A DNA stretch of 51,614 nt from Kutzneria sp. 744 (GTDB lineage Bacteria; Actinomycetota; Actinomycetes; Mycobacteriales; Pseudonocardiaceae): assembly GCF_000568255.1 (NCBI RefSeq), contig NZ_KK037166.1:3509012-3560625 (forward strand), given 5' to 3'. Shown one piece after another: positions 41,587 through 50,435 of this stretch; position 1 is the stretch's first letter, and each line of letters begins with the position of its first letter. The position numbers and the translations under genes are program-made. The notes beneath the pieces are model-generated. The model was not told where the DNA came from, searched no databases, and saw nothing but the letters and a program-made list of their open reading frames with translations.

Positions 41587-44364
41587 TTGGCCCCGCAGAG
41601 CAACGGCGCTGGCAACGCGAGCACCCCGGAGCGGGTCCGGGTCATCCGCGACGGCCTCGCCGCCCATCTCCCGGACATCGACCCCGATGAGACCGCGGAG
41701 TGGCTTGAGTCCTTCGACGGCGTGCTGAAGGGCGGCGGGCAGCAGCGTGCCCGCTACCTGATGCTGCGACTGCTGGAGCGAGCCCGGGAGAGCCGGGTGG
41801 GCGTGCCGTCGCTGACCAGCACGGACTATGTGAACACCATCCCCACCGAGCAGGAGCCGTGGTTCCCCGGCGACGAGGAGACCGAGCGCCGGTACCGGGC
41901 GTGGATCCGCTGGAACGCGGCCATGACGGTGCACCGGGCGCAGCGGCCGGGCGTCGGCGTCGGCGGCCACATCTCGACCTACGCGTCCTCGGCGACGCTG
42001 TACGAGGTCGGCTTCAACTGGTTCTTCCGCGGCAAGGACCACCCGGGCGGCGGTGACCAGGTCTACTTCCAGGGCCACGCCTCCCCCGGCATGTACGCCC
42101 GCGCCTTCCTGGAGGGCCGGCTGTCGGCCGAGCACCTGGACGGCTTCCGCCAGGAGTACTCGCACGCCGGGCCGGGCGGCGGCCTGCCGTCGTACCCGCA
42201 CCCGCGGCTGATGCAGGACTTCTGGGAGTTCCCGACGGTCTCGATGGGTCTGGGCCCGATGAACGCGATCTACCAGGCGCGGTTCAACCGCTACCTGCGC
42301 GACCGCGGCATCAAGGACACGTCCGACCAGCACGTGTGGGCGTTCCTGGGCGACGGCGAGATGGACGAGGCGGAGTCGCGCGGCCTGATCCACGTGGCGG
42401 CCAACGAGGGCCTGGACAACCTGACCTTCGTGATCAACTGCAACCTGCAGCGCCTGGACGGCCCGGTCCGCGGCAACGGCAAGATCATCCAGGAGCTGGA
42501 GTCGTTCTTCCGCGGCGCGGGCTGGAACGTCATCAAGGTGGTCTGGGGCCGGGAGTGGGACTCCCTGCTGCACAGCGACCGCGACGGCGCGCTGATCAAC
42601 CTGATGAACACCACGCCGGACGGCGACTACCAGACGTACAAGGCCAACGACGGCGCGTACGTCCGCGAGCACTTCTTCGGCCGCGACCCGCGGACCAAGG
42701 AGATGGTCGCGGCGATGAGCGACCAGGACATCTGGAACCTCAAGCGCGGCGGCCACGACTACCGCAAGGTGTTCGCGGCGTACAAGGCGGCGCAGGAGCA
42801 CAACGGCCAGCCCACGGTCATCCTGGCCAAGACCATCAAGGGCTACGGCCTGGGCCCGCACTTCGCCGGCCGCAACGCCACGCACCAGATGAAGAAGATG
42901 ACCCTGGAGGACCTCAAGCTCTTCCGGGACGAGCTGCGCATCCCGATCACCGACGCCGACCTCGAGCGCGACCCGTACCTGCCGCCGTACTTCCACCCGG
43001 GGCCGGACTCGCCGGAGATCCAGTACGTGCTGGAGCGGCGCCGCCAGCTGGGCGGCTTCGTGCCGGAGCGGCGCGGCAAGTCCAAGGCGCTGGTGCTGCC
43101 GGGCGACAAGGTCTACGACACGATCCGCCGGGGCTCGGGCAAGCAGGAGGTGGCCACCACCATGGCCATCGTCCGGCTGATCAAGGACCTGATCAAGGAC
43201 CCGGAGATCGGCGGCCGGATCGTGCCGATCATCCCGGACGAGGCGCGGACCTTCGGCATGGACGCCATGTTCCCGTCGCAGAAGATCTACAACCCGCACG
43301 GGCAGCTCTACACCTCCGTGGACGCCAAGCTGATGCTGGCGTACAAGGAGAGCGAGCACGGCCAGATCCTGCACGAGGGCATCAACGAGGCCGGCTCCAC
43401 GGCGTCGTTCACCGCGGTGGGCACCTCGTATGCCACCCACGGCGAGCCGATGATCCCGATCTACATCTTCTACTCGATGTTCGGCTTCCAGCGGACCGGT
43501 GACGGCCTGTGGGCGGCCGCCGACCAGATGGCCCGCGGCTTCGTGCTCGGCGCCACCGCGGGCCGCACCACGCTGACCGGCGAGGGCCTGCAGCACGCCG
43601 ACGGGCACTCGCTGCTGCTGGCGGCGACCAACCCGGCGGTCGTGGCCTACGACCCGGCGTGGGCGTTCGAGATCTCGCACATCGTCAAGGACGGCCTCCG
43701 CCGCATGTTCGGCGACAACGCGGAGAACGTCTTCTACTACCTGACGATCTACAACGAGCCGGTGCAGCAGCCGGCCGAGCCGGAGAACCTGGACGTCGAG
43801 GGCCTGCTGCGCGGTCTGTACCGCTACGCGACGGCCCCCGGCGCCACCGGCCCGCGGGCGCAGATCCTGGTCTCCGGCGTCACCATGCCGGACGCGGTGA
43901 AGGCGCAGGCGCTGCTGGCCGAGGAGTGGGGCGTGCAGGCCGACGTGTGGTCCGCCACCTCGTGGGCCGAGCTGCGCCGCGACGCCGTCGAGGTGGACCG
44001 GCACAACATGCTGCACCCCGAGGCCGAGCCGCGGGTGCCGTACGTGACGCAGGTGCTGTCCGAGGCGGCCGGCCCGGTCGTGGCGGTGTCGGACTACATG
44101 CGCGCGGTGCCGGACCTGATCCGCCCGTGGGTGCCGACGGACATGGTGTCGCTGGGCACGGACGGCTTCGGCTTCTCCGACACCAGGCCGGCGGCGCGGC
44201 GCCACTTCCTGGTGGACGCGCAGTCGATCGTGGTCGGCGTGCTGACCGCGCTGTCCCGCCGCGGCGAGATCGACCACGACAAGGTGGTCGAGGCGACCCG
44301 CCGGTACCGGCTGGACGACCCGCAGGCCGCGGGCCCGTCGACCACGGACTCCGGCGCCGCCTGA
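41587..44364 (+). CDS. aceE: Pyruvate dehydrogenase E1 component, homodimeric type
   Basis: A 925-aa thiamine diphosphate enzyme, normal for single-chain AceE. It decarboxylates pyruvate and acetylates the lipoyl group of E2. [20 protein letters not shown] and [19 protein letters not shown] are active-site segments. The ThDP/Mg motif is [34 protein letters not shown] (GDG...N). [13 protein letters not shown]-like [40 protein letters not shown] marks the second domain. The start is TTG 41587, with a good ribosome site; no ATG/GTG is available nearby in frame. LipA (1067) supplies the cofactor for the same complex. A 53-bp palindrome follows the stop. Confidence 0.98.
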   Translation: MAPQSNGAGNASTPERVRVIRDGLAAHLPDIDPDETAEWLESFDGVLKGGGQQRARYLMLRLLERARESRVGVPSLTSTDYVNTIPTEQEPWFPGDEETERRYRAWIRWNAAMTVHRAQRPGVGVGGHISTYASSATLYEVGFNWFFRGKDHPGGGDQVYFQGHASPGMYARAFLEGRLSAEHLDGFRQEYSHAGPGGGLPSYPHPRLMQDFWEFPTVSMGLGPMNAIYQARFNRYLRDRGIKDTSDQHVWAFLGDGEMDEAESRGLIHVAANEGLDNLTFVINCNLQRLDGPVRGNGKIIQELESFFRGAGWNVIKVVWGREWDSLLHSDRDGALINLMNTTPDGDYQTYKANDGAYVREHFFGRDPRTKEMVAAMSDQDIWNLKRGGHDYRKVFAAYKAAQEHNGQPTVILAKTIKGYGLGPHFAGRNATHQMKKMTLEDLKLFRDELRIPITDADLERDPYLPPYFHPGPDSPEIQYVLERRRQLGGFVPERRGKSKALVLPGDKVYDTIRRGSGKQEVATTMAIVRLIKDLIKDPEIGGRIVPIIPDEARTFGMDAMFPSQKIYNPHGQLYTSVDAKLMLAYKESEHGQILHEGINEAGSTASFTAVGTSYATHGEPMIPIYIFYSMFGFQRTGDGLWAAADQMARGFVLGATAGRTTLTGEGLQHADGHSLLLAATNPAVVAYDPAWAFEISHIVKDGLRRMFGDNAENVFYYLTIYNEPVQQPAEPENLDVEGLLRGLYRYATAPGATGPRAQILVSGVTMPDAVKAQALLAEEWGVQADVWSATSWAELRRDAVEVDRHNMLHPEAEPRVPYVTQVLSEAAGPVVAVSDYMRAVPDLIRPWVPTDMVSLGTDGFGFSDTRPAARRHFLVDAQSIVVGVLTALSRRGEIDHDKVVEATRRYRLDDPQAAGPSTTDSGAA

Positions 44365-44377
44365 CCCGCCTGCTGAT

Positions 44378-44430
44378 GTCAGGAAGGGCCCCTTACTCTC
44401 GTTCAACGCGAGTAAGGGGCCCTTCCTGAC
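44378..44430. repeat. 53-bp perfect palindrome, loop TCGTTCAACGC (copy B)
   Basis: Perfect 21-bp arms (44378-44398 and 44410-44430) around loop TCGTTCAACGC, which is the exact reverse complement of the copy A loop. The arm contains GGAAGGGCCCCTTAC. It probably also terminates aceE. Confidence 0.9.
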
Positions 44431-44474
44431 GGTGAACGCCAGAATCGGTCCCTTGATCTTGGGGGGACGGTCTG

Positions 44475-45086
44475 ATGTTGCGGGTGGAAGGGCTGAGCAG
44501 AGGGTTCAGCGGGCTGCTGGTGCTGCACGAGCTGAGTTTCGAGCTGGCGCCCGGGGAGGGCGCGGCGGTGGTGGGGCCGAACGGCTCCGGCAAGACGACG
44601 CTGCTGCGGTGCGTGGCCGGCACCGATCTGCCGGACGCCGGGCGGATCACGATGAACGGGTTCCCGGTGCTGGAGACGTCGCCGGACACGCGGGCGGCGA
44701 TGGCCTGCGTGCTGGACGACGTGGACTTCTTCCCGGACCTGTCGGTGGGCGAGCACCTGGCGCTGTGCGCGCTGGCCCACGGCGCGCCGGTGGAGATCGT
44801 CGAGCCGGTGCTGGCTGAGCTGGGCATCACCGAGCAGCGGGACCAGCTGCCGGCGACGCTGTCGTCCGGTCAGAAGCGGCGGTTGGCGCTGGCCAGCTGT
44901 TTCGTGCGGCCGCGGTCGCTGCTGGTGCTGGACGAGCCCGAGCAGCGGCTGGACGTCGAGGGGCGGGCCTGGCTGGCGTCGCGGCTGAACGCCGAGAAGG
45001 CCAACGGGGTGTCGGTGCTGATGGCCTCGCACGACCCGGAGCTGATCGAGGCCGTGGCCGACGTGTACATCGAGGTCGGGCTGTGA
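44475..45086 (+). CDS. ABC transporter ATP-binding protein
   Basis: A 203-aa ATPase. Walker A: VGPNGSGKTTLLR; signature LSSGQKRRLALA; Walker B LLVLDEPEQRLD; H-loop LMASHDPE. It is small, as in antibiotic/peptide exporters (LanF-like). GTG of the membrane partner overlaps its stop (GTGA), so the two form one transporter operon. It lies directly before the lanthipeptide genes, on the opposite strand, so it may export or give immunity to that peptide. Confidence 0.94.
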   Translation: MLRVEGLSRGFSGLLVLHELSFELAPGEGAAVVGPNGSGKTTLLRCVAGTDLPDAGRITMNGFPVLETSPDTRAAMACVLDDVDFFPDLSVGEHLALCALAHGAPVEIVEPVLAELGITEQRDQLPATLSSGQKRRLALASCFVRPRSLLVLDEPEQRLDVEGRAWLASRLNAEKANGVSVLMASHDPELIEAVADVYIEVGL

Positions 45087-46453
45087 CTGTGGTCACGGCT
45101 CGGGCCGTGCGTTCGGAGCTGCGGAACATGCGGCGGCGCCGCAACCCGCGCTCGATCTTCCGGCGGCTGTACGACTTCTCCGACACCGCGCTGTACCTCG
45201 CCATGGCCGGCGGGCTGGTGACCGAGGCCGTGATCAAAACCCGGTCGGCGCCCGCGCTGTCGGTGGCCCCCACCCCGCACACCGCCGCGACCGTGTCGTG
45301 GATGGCCGTGGCGATCGCTGTGGCGGCCGTGGCCGCGTTCGGGCAGGCGCTGCTGGCAGTGGGGCCGATCTGGGCGGGTTCGGCCACTCAGACGTGGATT
45401 CTGGCCAGTCCCGTCGACCGGCGGTCGGCGCTGCTGCCGACGTACGTGCGGACGCTGCTCATCGCCGGGGTCGGCGGGGCGCTGCTGGCCGGCGGGCTGA
45501 CGGCGATCTACCCGCCGTGGCTGGTGAACCTGCTGTCGAACGGCATCAGCGGGTTCCTGGCGGCGGTGATCCTGGTCGCCGTCACCATCGAGGCTCAGAC
45601 CCGGGCTCGGGCGGTGCCGTTCGCGGTGCTGCTGGGTGTCGCGGTGGTGATGGGCGGCGTCGTGGCGTTGCAGCTGGACGTGCCGAGCCTGGCCGTGTCG
45701 ATGGATCTCGTGCCTCGTGTGCTGGCGCTGCCGGCGTTGTTGGCCGTGCGGGTCGGATGGGTGGCGTTGCGGCGGCTGCACCGCGGCGCGCTGTCCGCCG
45801 GCACCGATCTCGTGCAGGCCGCCGCCGTTTCCTCGGTGTGGCTGGACCTGTCGCTGGTGTCGTCGGCGTTGATGCTGCGCCGGGCCCGTCGCATCGGCCG
45901 GGTTCGTTCGGTACGTCTGCGCGGCAGCCGGGCCTTCGCGTTCGTCCTCGCCGATGTGGCCCGCCTGCGGCGGTATCCCGCCACCATCGCCGTGTGGGTG
46001 GCCCTGCTGCCGGTGCCGTTCTTCGCCGCCGTGTCGTTGCCGCCCATCGCCGTCGGGCCGGTGCAGCTGCTCTTCGCCTACGCCGCCGCCGACCGCTTCG
46101 CCGGCGGCCTGCGCACCATCAGCGGCTCCCCCGCCCTGCGTCGGTCCCTCGGCGGCACCGACGGCGAGTTGAAGGCCATCCACCTGACGCTGCCGGCCGT
46201 CGGGGCCGTGGTCTGGTGCGCGCTGACCTCCTTCGCCCTGCCCCTCGCGCCATCGGTGACGACCGTCATCTCCGCCGCCGGGGCCGTGGTCGTCGTCTAT
46301 GCCATGGCCACCCGCAAGCCCATGGACTACGGCGGCGGCGCCATCTTCGACACCGGCTTCGGCGTCGTCCCGGTCAACCTCATCCGCCAGCTCGTCCGCG
46401 GCCCCGCCATCCTCGTCGGCCTAGCCGCCCTCCAACTAATAGCCACCCAGTAA
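45083..46453 (+). CDS. ABC transporter membrane protein (DUF6297-like)
   Basis: A 456-aa protein with about ten hydrophobic helices (for instance AVAIAVAAVAAFGQALLAVGP, TLLIAGVGGALLAGGLTAIY, FLAAVILVAVTIEA, FAVLLGVAVVMGGVVALQL). The N-terminal LRNMRRRRNPRSIFRRLYDFSDTALY and the central RARRIGRVRSVRLRG are cytosolic. It resembles the DUF6297 membrane proteins paired with small ATPases in actinobacteria; that name is from memory. Translationally coupled to the ATPase. Substrate unproven; neighbouring lan genes suggest peptide export or self-protection. Confidence 0.88.
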   Translation: MTVVTARAVRSELRNMRRRRNPRSIFRRLYDFSDTALYLAMAGGLVTEAVIKTRSAPALSVAPTPHTAATVSWMAVAIAVAAVAAFGQALLAVGPIWAGSATQTWILASPVDRRSALLPTYVRTLLIAGVGGALLAGGLTAIYPPWLVNLLSNGISGFLAAVILVAVTIEAQTRARAVPFAVLLGVAVVMGGVVALQLDVPSLAVSMDLVPRVLALPALLAVRVGWVALRRLHRGALSAGTDLVQAAAVSSVWLDLSLVSSALMLRRARRIGRVRSVRLRGSRAFAFVLADVARLRRYPATIAVWVALLPVPFFAAVSLPPIAVGPVQLLFAYAAADRFAGGLRTISGSPALRRSLGGTDGELKAIHLTLPAVGAVVWCALTSFALPLAPSVTTVISAAGAVVVVYAMATRKPMDYGGGAIFDTGFGVVPVNLIRQLVRGPAILVGLAALQLIATQ

Positions 46454-46540
46454 CCCCCGCGAGTCCCGCTTAGCGTCACACCGAAATGCCGAATCCGTTT
46501 CACACATTCGGTGTGACTGTGGGCGGGGACTCGCGGGGGT
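46453..46540. repeat. Composite palindromic intergenic element, copy 2
   Basis: Outer arms ACCCCCGCGAGTCCCGC (46453-46469) and GCGGGGACTCGCGGGGGT (46523-46540) pair except for one extra base. An inner hairpin pairs GTCACACCGAAATG (46475-46488) with CATTCGGTGTGAC (46505-46517). It lies between convergent genes, like copy 1 at 20777-20898, with which it shares its end sequence and CACACCGAAAT. Confidence 0.75.
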
Positions 46541-47322
46541 CAGTGGAGGCCTAGGGAGCGGAGCCAGTGGGGGTTGGCGCCGTCGACGGTGAGGAGGGCG
46601 GCCAGGACGCCGCTGGCGCCGGTGAGCAGGGTCTCGTCCAGCGACGGGAGCAGGTCCAGGCGTTCCAGCAGGTACGCCCGCATCAGGTCCCGCAGGCCGG
46701 CGGCGCCGGTGACGCCACAGCGGGCGAAGGCGTCGGCGATGAGCAGGACGCCGGCGGCGCCGTGACAGATGCCGAGGCGGTCGGCGTCGCGGCCGTAGAG
46801 GTTCACCTCGGGATCGAAGGTCTGGCACAGGATCCGCACCAGCCGCACGGCATCGGCCCGGGCGCCGGCGGTCCACAGGGCCCAGGCGATGCCGGGAATG
46901 CCGTAGCACCAACCCTGCCGGCGTTGGTCCACAAAGGACTGCTCCAGCAACCGCGAGATGAGATCCGGCTGCGGCGACACGAGGAGCACGCCGGCGGCCC
47001 CATGGGCAAGGCCGGTGTCCTCGCCCGCGAACCACACCGGCTGCGGGTAGCCGGCCAGGCAGGCGCCGACCGCGCCGGAGACCAGGTCGAACTCCTCGAA
47101 CCGCCGCTCCCACAGCCAGCCGGAAACCCGTTGCGACAGGCGGGAAACGGGCGGATGCATCGCCGCGAGCAGTTCCAGGCCGAACAGGGTGCCGGCCATG
47201 CCGCCGTGCAGGCCGACGCGAGGCATCGGTCGCACGGCGGCATCGAGCCAGTCGGGCACGGCGGATCGCACGGCGGCCCGCACCGTGCGATCCGACGAGC
47301 CGGCCAGCAGCGTCGCGAGCAC
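46540..47322 (-). CDS. lanC: LanC-like lanthionine cyclase
   Basis: About 260 aa from GTG 47322. The alpha-toroid Gly motifs are regular: GLHGGMAG, DLVSGAVG, GLAHGAAG, CYGIPGIAW, GICHGAAG and TLLTGASG. Zinc ligands are Cys in GWCYG and Cys-His in ICHGAAG, all present, so it should cyclise Cys thiols onto dehydroamino acids. It is shorter than NisC (about 414). The start is uncertain: its frame stays open upstream across all of lanA to GTG 47508 (322 aa), and LALLSRAAGSPDLG just before 47322 looks protein-like. It follows lanA on the same strand as the last gene of the lan operon. Confidence 0.88.
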   Translation of the reverse strand: MLATLLAGSSDRTVRAAVRSAVPDWLDAAVRPMPRVGLHGGMAGTLFGLELLAAMHPPVSRLSQRVSGWLWERRFEEFDLVSGAVGACLAGYPQPVWFAGEDTGLAHGAAGVLLVSPQPDLISRLLEQSFVDQRRQGWCYGIPGIAWALWTAGARADAVRLVRILCQTFDPEVNLYGRDADRLGICHGAAGVLLIADAFARCGVTGAAGLRDLMRAYLLERLDLLPSLDETLLTGASGVLAALLTVDGANPHWLRSLGLH

Positions 47323-47357
47323 GCACGGACCCAGGTCCGGCGAGCCCGCGGCGCGAC

Positions 47358-47504
47358 TCAGCAGTGCCAGTGACTCATGTCGCAGCCGACGAGCGAGCAG
47401 ATCGCCGAGTCCGGCGCGCGGCCCTCCGGGACGACATCGGTCATCCGGGTGTCCAGTTCCTCGATGAGGCGGTCCAGTTCGGTGACGGCCAAGACGGATT
47501 CCAT
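47358..47504 (-). CDS. lanA: Lanthipeptide precursor, class I
   Basis: A 48-aa peptide. The leader is acidic and helical (VTELDRLIEELDTRMTDVV), with an LD-rich motif as in many class I leaders. The C-terminus is rich in Ser and Cys and ends in Cys: APDSAICSLVGCDMSHWHC. Three Ser (33, 37, 44) each precede one Cys (36, 41, 48), giving S-x2-C, S-x3-C, S-x3-C. Three separate lanthionine rings are therefore predicted. AGGAAGGGGA lies seven bases before ATG 47504. It sits between lanB and lanC and overlaps the lanB end by 64 bp in another frame. The cleavage site is unknown; no protease is adjacent. Confidence 0.82.
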   Translation of the reverse strand: MESVLAVTELDRLIEELDTRMTDVVPEGRAPDSAICSLVGCDMSHWHC

Positions 47505-49576
47505 CCACTTTCCCCTTCCTGATTCCCCACCGCGACGGCGGTGGTGGCTCGGCGGTGCGGCAGCCTCAGCAGCAACTGGCCCGCAACGGGCTCGCCGCGG
47601 TCGTCCCGCAGCGGCAGGTGGTCCGGACCGGGCAGCATCTCCTCGACGACGATCTCGTCGGGCGAGAGCCGGGAAAGGTCCCGCAGTGCCGCCAGGCTGT
47701 GCAGATCTACCGGCCGCGGCCGGAGGCCGGCCGCCCGTGCGAACACGAAGCGCGGCAGGTCGAGCGCGGCCAGGTCGTGGACGTTCCGCGGTGTGGGAAT
47801 TCGCCAATGTCGGCCGGAGAGCACAAGGCCGCCGGCGATCTCTATGCGTGGCAGGAAATCCCGCTCCGGGAAGGCCGCCATGCGGTTGCCGAACGAGATC
47901 GACGGGCCTCGCGGCGCGGCGGCGGTGAGCAGGGCGACGACCAGTCCCCACGGCCCGATCGGCGTACGAGTCGCGTGATACATGGGCCACAACACCGCGC
48001 CGGACGGATCCTCGGCGACGATCCGGTTGTCGACCCGACGGAGGGTGATCCGGTCCAGCGGCAGATATCGGCCAGCTGCGGGCAAGTAGCTCGAATGATC
48101 GGCGTCACCGGTCCATAGTGGACAGTACGAGGGTCTTCGCACGGCATTGGCGGCACGGTCGTCCAGCGGCGGCACGAGGATCTCCACGAGCTGGGCGCCC
48201 TCGCCCGATGCCTTGCGAGACAGGAATTCCCGGTAGGAACGGACCTGTGGCGGCTCGCCGCCGAGTTCCGTCAGCGCGGACGCGAAGCGGGCGTCCACCA
48301 CGCCGGCCGGGGCGATCGCCTCCAGCACGGCCAGCTCGACACCCTGGGCCATCGGCCGGACCAGGCAGTCCAGCGGCCACTCCGGCAGCTCGGCCGGCGG
48401 CAGGCCCATCTCGTCGAGCAGGTGCGGCGTCAGGACTTCGGGCAGGTCCGGCGATCTTCGCCGTTCGGACGACTCCGTCGGCGCGCCGGCCATGAACTCC
48501 GCCACGAGATCGGTGAGGGATCTTGGCGCGGAGCCGATCAACGACAGCACCGGATGGTCGGCCGGCCGCGGCAGCACGTCGACGAGCCGCAACGCCTGCA
48601 GGGCAAGGGAACTGGCCCGAGCAACGAAGTCGACCGGCACGGGGCCTTCGACGGACCGGTAGACGTCGACGAAGCCGTCGAGGGGAACGGTCCAGCTCGA
48701 TCGCGGCGGCCGGGACAGCTGGAGCACACCCAGATCGACCAGGTGCTTCAGGAAACCCCGCAGCACATCGCCGGCATCCGGGGCCAGGCGGCGGATCAGC
48801 TCGTCGAGGTCGTGCACGCCGTCCGCCAGCACGTTGCGGATCGCGTCCAGCAGCGGCGTCCGCCGGACCTCGACCACGCGGGTCACCGACCAGCAGCGCA
48901 GGCGGTCCCCGTCGACCCAGGTCAGGCCGTTCAGAGTGATCGTGGAGCCGTCGAGGCCGGCCTGTCTTCGGTCGGCGTTGATGTTGCTCACCCACTGCGC
49001 CGAGCACGCCCCGACCGACGGCCACGCCGCCGTCTCCGCCACCTCGGCCGAACCGACGTGGGCGAGGTAGCCGCGTGGGGTCGGCTTGGCGGCGCCCCGG
49101 GCGATCATGCGCAGCAGGTGCTCCGACCGCTGCCGCAAACGCTTGCCACCCCAGTTTTCCTCGGCCTCGACCCGCCGCGAGAGCTCACCGACCAGGTCCG
49201 GCACGGCCCACGTCACGGCCTCGTCGACCTGCGACCAAGGCAGCCTTCGTAGCCGCTCACGCTCCCGGTCGATGCCTTCGTTCACCGCCGCCCGCCGCAG
49301 TTCGAGCGCCATGGACCAGGCCACCGCACGGGACAGCTCCGGCATCGCGGTCGACACGGGACGGCCGTTGTGCAGGGCCCGGCGCAGAGCCAGCAGCTCT
49401 GCCCGCTCCTCGGCCTCGGGGATCACCGTGCCGAGCCAGTCGGCCAGCGAGCGGGCGTACGCGGCGTACTCCGCCTCCTCGGCCAGCAGTTCTCGCAGGT
49501 CGGCGACCAGTTCCGGGTTGCCGGCGGCGGTCCACAGGCGCATCGGCAGCCCGGCCACCCGCAGCAGCACGCTCAT
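47441..49576 (-). CDS. lanB: Lantibiotic dehydratase, N-terminal (glutamylation) part of split LanB
   Basis: A 711-aa protein, the tRNA-Glu-dependent glutamylation domain of class I dehydratases. MSVLLRVAGLPMRLW is the typical opening. SKKR-like positions are represented by PTPRGYLAHVG and the YREFLSRKASGEGAQLVEIL segment; ITLRRVDNRIVAEDPSGAVLWPMYHATR and RIEIAGGLVLSGRHWRIP are late conserved strands. It modifies Ser/Thr of LanA by adding glutamate. ATG 49576 overlaps the stop of the elimination-domain gene (ATGA). Its last 20 residues (WNPSWPSPNWTASSRNW) are an odd Trp/Ser tail read in another frame of lanA, so the original stop may have been lost. Confidence 0.88.
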   Translation of the reverse strand: MSVLLRVAGLPMRLWTAAGNPELVADLRELLAEEAEYAAYARSLADWLGTVIPEAEERAELLALRRALHNGRPVSTAMPELSRAVAWSMALELRRAAVNEGIDRERERLRRLPWSQVDEAVTWAVPDLVGELSRRVEAEENWGGKRLRQRSEHLLRMIARGAAKPTPRGYLAHVGSAEVAETAAWPSVGACSAQWVSNINADRRQAGLDGSTITLNGLTWVDGDRLRCWSVTRVVEVRRTPLLDAIRNVLADGVHDLDELIRRLAPDAGDVLRGFLKHLVDLGVLQLSRPPRSSWTVPLDGFVDVYRSVEGPVPVDFVARASSLALQALRLVDVLPRPADHPVLSLIGSAPRSLTDLVAEFMAGAPTESSERRRSPDLPEVLTPHLLDEMGLPPAELPEWPLDCLVRPMAQGVELAVLEAIAPAGVVDARFASALTELGGEPPQVRSYREFLSRKASGEGAQLVEILVPPLDDRAANAVRRPSYCPLWTGDADHSSYLPAAGRYLPLDRITLRRVDNRIVAEDPSGAVLWPMYHATRTPIGPWGLVVALLTAAAPRGPSISFGNRMAAFPERDFLPRIEIAGGLVLSGRHWRIPTPRNVHDLAALDLPRFVFARAAGLRPRPVDLHSLAALRDLSRLSPDEIVVEEMLPGPDHLPLRDDRGEPVAGQLLLRLPHRRATTAVAVGNQEGESGWNPSWPSPNWTASSRNWTPG

Positions 49577-50331
49577 GTGCTCGCCAGCGCTTCGGTGATC
49601 AGGGCCTGCCTCGCGGCGCTCAGCCGAGCCCGGTTCCAGTGAAAGACCACGTAGTAGGGCGCGACCTCGGCGGCGTCGACGCCAACCCGCTCCAGCGCCA
49701 CCCGCCAGCTCCGCGCCGCAGGCTCGACCGGCGCTCGCGTCGTCTCCCACACGGCCCGCAGCTCCGCGCAGGCCACCTCGACCGACCGGTCCTTGAGCGG
49801 CACCCGCCGGCCGCAGTTGTCCCGCACGCGCGGCCACGCCTGGCAGCACAGGCCGAGCCCGCCGAACACGGATCGCAGCAGCCGCATGGACACCAGCCAC
49901 GCCGGCAGCACCGGTCGCGCGTGATGATCCAGCCAGGCCACGGAATCCACCGTGAACAGGCGGTGCACGTGGTGCATCGACGCCGATCCGCCGAACAGGG
50001 CCGCCTCGGGTTCGTACACGCCGGGCACGATCCCGTCGACCAGGCCGTCCTCGCGCCAGCGCCGGGCCAGCCGGTTCGTCTCGGCCCGCACCCACGACTC
50101 GCGGCCGGGCGCGGCGGCGAACCGGACCCGCAGGCCGGGCGGCTTGTGCATGAAGAAGAAGTCGGTGATCCGGTCGCCCGCGAGCATCTCTCGCACTGCC
50201 ACCAGAAGTTCGCCGTAGAGACCGGTTTTCGGCCCGCTCAGGCCCCATTGCGTCCACGTCGGCGCGGCCGTGTCGCGCAGCGCGGCCAGGCCGCCGGCCA
50301 GGAAGGTGAGCCTTTCTTGCTGTGACAGCAC
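49573..50331 (-). CDS. SpaB_C-type elimination domain protein (split LanB C-terminal part)
   Basis: A 252-aa protein of the thiopeptide-type bacteriocin biosynthesis (SpaB_C) family, which removes glutamate from glutamylated Ser/Thr to give dehydroamino acids. WTQWGLSGPKTGLYGELLVAVRE, ITDFFFMHKPPGLRVRFAAAPG and HHVHRLFTVDSVAWL are conserved. It is the first gene of the lan operon; ATG of lanB overlaps its stop. GTG 50331 has GGAGGTG six bases upstream. With the 711-aa partner it makes one complete LanB as two chains, as is usual in actinobacterial class I and thiopeptide loci. Confidence 0.9.
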   Translation of the reverse strand: MLSQQERLTFLAGGLAALRDTAAPTWTQWGLSGPKTGLYGELLVAVREMLAGDRITDFFFMHKPPGLRVRFAAAPGRESWVRAETNRLARRWREDGLVDGIVPGVYEPEAALFGGSASMHHVHRLFTVDSVAWLDHHARPVLPAWLVSMRLLRSVFGGLGLCCQAWPRVRDNCGRRVPLKDRSVEVACAELRAVWETTRAPVEPAARSWRVALERVGVDAAEVAPYYVVFHWNRARLSAARQALITEALAST

Positions 50332-50364
50332 AGTTTCACCTCCGCCCGGCCGGGTTCCTCCTCG

Positions 50365-50428
50365 ACGTTAGGCGAACTTCGCGAGTTGTCCACAGGTGGT
50401 CAGTCGAAGGTGTGAACGGGTCTAACCT
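50365..50428. promoter_or_regulatory. Divergent promoters of lan operon and deacetylase
   Basis: Minus strand: -35 TGGACA (50392-50387), 16-bp spacer, -10 TAACGT (50370-50365), then the ribosome site at 50343-50337 for GTG 50331. Plus strand: -10 TAACCT at 50423-50428, seven bases before ATG 50436, suggesting a leaderless transcript. The 11-bp palindrome GCGAACTTCGC (50372-50382) lies in the minus-strand spacer and could be an operator. Confidence 0.5.
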
Positions 50429-50435
50429 GTCGCTC

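Noticed and set aside
41461-44406. 981-aa open frame antisense to aceE
   Set aside because: Composition-driven shadow frame without domain features; aceE is unambiguous.
44475-46453. ABC pair as certain part of the lanthipeptide operon
   Set aside because: It lies on the opposite strand, separated by a palindromic element; kept only as a possible functional partner.
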